The notes beneath the pieces were generated by a model. The model worked only from the letters and a program-made list of their open reading frames with translations, searched no databases and was not told the DNA's origin. Below, one piece after another: positions 7,016-9,424 of a DNA stretch of 9,424 bases (its first letter is position 1; each line of letters begins with the position of its first letter). A program made the position numbers and the translations under genes. Location of the stretch: the NCBI GenBank assembly GCA_947306605.1, contig CAMZHB010000043.1, positions 1 through 9,424 of the forward strand. Direction: 5' to 3'. Source of the stretch: an uncultured Prevotellaceae bacterium (GTDB lineage: Bacteria; Bacteroidota; Bacteroidia; Bacteroidales; Bacteroidaceae).

Positions 7016-7695
7016 ACGTCGGCAACTCCGTTCTCCAACGTCTCCTCGCCTTGCGCGATACCAAGTACGGCACGTTCCAGGCCGCGCTCATACCCACGGT
7101 GGCATCCCACACCGTCATCGGTGTGCGCACACCGGCCCTGCGCCAACTGGCCAAAGAACTTGCCGGGACAGACGAAGTCAAAGACTTCATCGCCTGCTTG
7201 CCCCACACCTGGTTCGAAGAAAACCAACTCCACGCATTCATCATTGCCGGCATCAAAGACTTCCAGGCTTGTCTCACCGCCGTCGGGCTTTTCCTGCCCT
7301 ACATTGACAACTGGGCCACCTGCGACCAGCTCTCGCCCAAAGTCTTCAGCCGCCACCGCGATGCCCTGTTGCCCCACATCCGGCAGTGGCTCCACAGTCT
7401 ACACCCGTACACCGTGCGTTTCGCCATAAAAATGCTTATGGACCATTTCCTTGGCGACGCCTTCAGCCCCGAATACCCCGAAATGGTGACCAGCGTGCAA
7501 CGTGACGAATATTATATAAGGATGATGCAAGCCTGGTATTTCGCCACAGCCCTCGCCAAACAATGGGACGCCACATTACCCTACCTCACCGAAGCCCGTC
7601 TCGCCCCGTGGGTACACCGCAAAACCATACAGAAAGCCATCGAAAGCTACCGTATCACCGACACCCGAAAAGCCTTTCTCAAGACATTGAGATAA
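7012..7695 (+). CDS. AlkD-like DNA alkylation repair protein (HEAT-like repeats), GTG start
   Basis: A 227-residue all-helical protein resembling the AlkD-type DNA glycosylases, which remove 3- and 7-alkylated purines without flipping the base. Visible family features: HTVIGVRTPALRQLAKEL (about 33-50, the GIRTP-like motif), FEENQLHAFIIAG (about 67-79), and DNWATCDQLSPKVF, whose W-x3-D spacing corresponds to the catalytic W109/D113 pair of B. cereus AlkD. HPYTVRFAIKMLMDHFL places an arginine where AlkD has R148, and MMQAWYFATALAKQW and KTIQKAIESYRI are typical of the gut-bacterial branch. The start is GTG (7012-7014), overlapping the MgtC-family stop as GTGA; there is no other suitable in-frame start nearby, and the longer frame from ATG 6850 would add 54 residues read out of frame through the upstream gene. 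The overlap suggests translational coupling. Confidence 0.88.
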   Translation: MNVGNSVLQRLLALRDTKYGTFQAALIPTVASHTVIGVRTPALRQLAKELAGTDEVKDFIACLPHTWFEENQLHAFIIAGIKDFQACLTAVGLFLPYIDNWATCDQLSPKVFSRHRDALLPHIRQWLHSLHPYTVRFAIKMLMDHFLGDAFSPEYPEMVTSVQRDEYYIRMMQAWYFATALAKQWDATLPYLTEARLAPWVHRKTIQKAIESYRITDTRKAFLKTLR

Positions 7696-7725
7696 AAAGG
7701 CACAAATCTCACCGTTTTCCAGTAT

Positions 7726-8109
7726 TTATTTCTCCACCATCCTCGGACACACCGGGTCCGTCAAACGGACGATGCGGTCATACTCCACCGAAATAACCCC
7801 CTTCACTTTGCGGAAATAAGCCATCGTCTCTTCAAGCGTCATCGACTGCGGCTTGCAAATAGCCATGCCATGAATCAGGCGGTAATCATATTTCACCTCG
7901 GCACCTGTCCGGCATATGGCCTGTAAGAGCGGTGCCTTGCCCACCACAGAGTCATACATCACGAGAAACGTCGTGGCAGAATATTCCTGGCCAGGTATCC
8001 CCACATGTCCCTCAACCGGCACAGACAAAACCGCCCGCTTCGTACGGCAAGAGCTCACAACCGACAGCAACACGACGGACAACGCCAGAACAATAATAAC
8101 GCGTTTCAT
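7726..8109 (-). CDS. Small lipoprotein with an inhibitor I9 / subtilisin-propeptide-like domain
   Basis: A 127-residue exported protein. Residues 1-20 form a lipoprotein signal peptide with lipobox VSSC, so C21 should be lipidated. After a short linker, about 44-117 reads like the beta-alpha-beta-beta-alpha-beta fold of peptidase inhibitor I9 (subtilisin propeptide): TTFLVMYDS strand, KAPLLQAICRTGA helix, EVKYDYRLIHGMAI strand pair, TLEETMAYFRKVKG helix, and VISVEYDRIVRL as the last strand. The YRLIHGMAI and GVISVEYD parts are especially like the I9 consensus (GFAv, GVksVEpD). No protease domain is attached and no subtilase is adjacent, so it would be a stand-alone inhibitor or intramolecular-chaperone-like protein; that role is inference. 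Two further cysteines (C66, C85) plus C121 could form disulfides. It converges on the AlkD-like gene, with only 30 bp between stops. Confidence 0.8.
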   Translation of the reverse strand: MKRVIIVLALSVVLLSVVSSCRTKRAVLSVPVEGHVGIPGQEYSATTFLVMYDSVVGKAPLLQAICRTGAEVKYDYRLIHGMAICKPQSMTLEETMAYFRKVKGVISVEYDRIVRLTDPVCPRMVEK

Positions 8110-8114
8110 ACCTA

Positions 8115-8122
8115 CAAAATTA
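8115..8122 (-). promoter_or_regulatory. Possible -7 element of the I9-like lipoprotein gene
   Basis: On the minus strand TAATTTTG matches TAnnTTTG and ends 5 nt before the ATG. No convincing TTTG is found 19-20 nt upstream, so this may be chance. If real, the transcript would be nearly leaderless. Confidence 0.35.
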
Positions 8123-8296
8123 CTAACACCACTTCATAAAAACGGAAACGCATACGGGAAAAATCATGGCGGACTGGGCTGCGCTGACTTATATACGATG
8201 ACTTTGTAAACACATACAGGTAAAAAATCTCGCTTTATTTGGCATTTTTCATCCAGAGGTCAAATCTCGGCACTCAAAAATGGGACCTCGAGCCGC

Positions 8297-8332
8297 AGAA
8301 ACGGCGTCTCAAAACGCAGAAACGCCGTTTCT
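8297..8332. repeat. Inverted repeat, 11-bp arms
   Basis: AGAAACGGCGT (8297-8307) and ACGCCGTTTCT (8322-8332) are perfect reverse complements around 14 nt. The element also contains near-direct copies GCAGAAACG(G/C)CGT beginning at about 8295 and 8316. It could be a terminator-like hairpin or a dispersed intergenic repeat; no T-run follows on the plus strand. Confidence 0.75.
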
Positions 8333-8376
8333 AATTTCACAGTTAATTTTCATTCTTCATTTCTCCATCGCTCTTC

Positions 8377-8396
8377 GGGCGTAAAATATTACGCCC
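8377..8396. repeat. Short REP-like palindrome
   Basis: GGGCGTAA (8377-8384), AATA, TTACGCCC (8389-8396) form a perfect 8-bp stem with a 4-nt loop. Flanked by TTC and CTAC, it resembles the small GGGCGTAA/TTACGCCCCTAC palindromes that recur between genes in many Bacteroidales genomes. That it is multicopy is from general knowledge and not shown by this window. Confidence 0.6.
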
Positions 8397-8440
8397 CTAC
8401 ATTTTTTATTATTAATTGTTCGTTATTAATCGAAAAGTAC

Positions 8441-8448
8441 TATCTTTG
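8441..8448 (+). promoter_or_regulatory. Promoter -7 element of the leucine-rich-repeat gene
   Basis: TATCTTTG is identical to the -7 boxes of dnaE and psd. The best -33 candidate is TTG (8416-8418) at a long 22-nt spacing. Just upstream is an 8-bp direct repeat TTATTAAT (8409-8416 and 8423-8430). The leader to the ATG is about 30 nt. Confidence 0.65.
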
Positions 8449-8479
8449 CAACAAATAACCTCCAAAAACAAAAAAGACA

Positions 8480-9424
8480 ATGAAAAAATCATTACTACTG
8501 TTGATTTTCTGTACCTTCGTGAGTCTATGGACTATAGCGGTTAAAGCCGATATAACCTTGAGCAAAGAGTACTTTCCTGACGATTCTTTTCGTGAAGACC
8601 TCGTGAGAATCCTCGGAATTAAAGAAGGTGACGTCATCACTGAAGAAAAGATTGCTTCAACTAAAACACTTGACATCCATTCCAACTATTTCATTGGAGA
8701 AGACGGTCTTTCAGGTATTGAATATTTCACAGCATTGGAAGAACTGGATTGTTCCTCATGTATGTTGACTGCTCTTGATTTGACGAAAAACAAGGCTCTG
8801 AAAAGGCTGAATTGTGCAAGTAATTACCTTACATCCCTCAATATTAAAGGACTTGACCGTTTGGAATACTTAAATATTCACAGGAATTATGATTTGCCGG
8901 CACCGGACTTAAGCACCTGTTCCGCTTTGACTGAAATCAACTGCGGTACCAATGGTTTCAAAGGGGAATCGATGGATTATCTTGTTGAACATCTGCCCCA
9001 AAGAATGAATGAAGCAAAAAAGGGTGCCTTTTGTGTTTTCAATCCACGGAATGGCGATTTGGAAAAGAACGAATGTACAAAAAAGCAAGTAGCTACAGCC
9101 TTGGGAAGAGGATGGCAACCGATGTATTGGAATGGAAGATCGTGGCATAATTATGAGGGAATTCCAACCGATGACCTTATTTTCACTCTTAGAAATGGAG
9201 AAATCTCTGAAGAAAACAGCAAAGACTTCATTGTCATATTGAATACGCTGATGGATACGGGAGAATTGATAGGTAACGAAGGAGATGATGGAACCGCTTT
9301 TACAAATAAAGACGGGAAACTGTTGTTCTCATTACAAGTTCCCGAAGAGGGAAAAGTCATTGTGTCACTGGCTGAAGATGTGAGCACTGCTGACAATATT
9401 ACCCATGAACTGACAAACGAAGAG
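8480..9424 (+). CDS. Secreted leucine-rich-repeat protein, partial at right edge
   Basis: An open frame of 315 residues runs from ATG 8480 to the right edge without a stop. Residues 1-23 are a signal peptide (MKKSLLLLIF... ending VKA). Residues ~27-60 (SKEYFPDDSFREDLVRIL...ITEEKIAS) match the conserved N-terminal cap seen before leucine-rich repeats in many Bacteroidales surface proteins. Repeats of about 20-21 residues follow: IEYFTALEELDCSSCMLTAL, LTKNKALKRLNCASNYLTSL, IKGLDRLEYLNIHRN and STCSALTEINCGTNGF (~80-160). Then comes a non-repeat part with GWQPMYWNGRSWHNYEG (~211-227), followed from ~230 by what may be beta-sandwich material. Such proteins are usually exported or surface-attached and mediate binding; the ligand is unknown. 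Any C-terminal sorting signal lies outside. The codons are clearly more AT-rich than those of psd, pssA and the AlkD-like gene. Confidence 0.9.
   Translation, partial: MKKSLLLLIFCTFVSLWTIAVKADITLSKEYFPDDSFREDLVRILGIKEGDVITEEKIASTKTLDIHSNYFIGEDGLSGIEYFTALEELDCSSCMLTALDLTKNKALKRLNCASNYLTSLNIKGLDRLEYLNIHRNYDLPAPDLSTCSALTEINCGTNGFKGESMDYLVEHLPQRMNEAKKGAFCVFNPRNGDLEKNECTKKQVATALGRGWQPMYWNGRSWHNYEGIPTDDLIFTLRNGEISEENSKDFIVILNTLMDTGELIGNEGDDGTAFTNKDGKLLFSLQVPEEGKVIVSLAEDVSTADNITHELTNEE

Larger units (their letters stand above)
8110..8479. other. Non-coding region with hairpin repeats, upstream of the leucine-rich-repeat gene
   Basis: This 370-bp stretch has no credible coding frame. It contains the possible lipoprotein promoter (8115-8122), a spaced inverted repeat GAGGTC/GACCTC (about 8255-8289), two stronger inverted repeats (8297-8332 and 8377-8396), AT-rich filler around 8333-8360, and the promoter of the downstream gene (8441-8448). 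The clustering of palindromes suggests intergenic repetitive sequence. Confidence 0.6.

Noticed and set aside
6691..7395. Minus-strand open frame of 234 codons
   Set aside because: Antisense to both the MgtC-family and AlkD-like genes, which have clear family motifs; no promoter or homology signal.

Overview
The window looks like an ordinary chromosomal segment of a Bacteroidales bacterium, most plausibly Prevotellaceae-like. Three things support this. The gene order is dnaE divergent from psd-pssA-DUF4834. Several genes are preceded by the Bacteroidetes-type promoter (TTTG, 19-20 nt, TAnnTTTG). The exported proteins are also typical of the group: a dockerin-repeat protein, a small lipoprotein and a leucine-rich-repeat protein. 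I see no tRNA, rRNA, CRISPR array, transposase, integrase or phage gene.

Layout: positions 1-2987 (minus) hold the N-terminal ~995 residues of the replicative DNA polymerase III alpha subunit (DnaE), whose C-terminus lies beyond the left edge. A 407-bp divergent intergenic region carries a promoter for dnaE and one for psd. Positions 3395-5045 (plus) form a tight operon: phosphatidylserine decarboxylase (psd), CDP-diacylglycerol-serine O-phosphatidyltransferase (pssA) and a small DUF4834-like membrane protein. The first two encode consecutive steps of phosphatidylethanolamine synthesis, in reverse order to the pathway. A strong hairpin (5070-5114) separates this operon from a convergent gene (5133-6389, minus) for a secreted protein ending in two near-identical dockerin-like calcium-loop repeats.

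The 146-bp region 6390-6535 is divergent, with a good promoter in each direction. A 12-bp-arm palindrome overlaps the -33 element of the rightward promoter. Rightward is a two-gene unit: an MgtC/SapB-family membrane protein whose transcript may be leaderless, then an AlkD-like DNA alkylation repair protein that starts at a GTG overlapping the MgtC stop codon. Converging on it is a small lipoprotein (7726-8109, minus) that looks like a stand-alone subtilisin-propeptide/inhibitor I9 domain.

Positions 8110-8479 are non-coding and contain two hairpin-forming repeats plus the promoter of the last gene. That gene (8480 to the right edge) encodes a secreted leucine-rich-repeat protein and is visibly more AT-rich than the phospholipid operon.

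I found no convincing multi-gene undescribed system. The best leads are the I9-like lipoprotein, the palindrome and possible leaderless start at the MgtC-AlkD unit, the recently duplicated dockerin repeat, and the hairpin repeats at 8297-8396.
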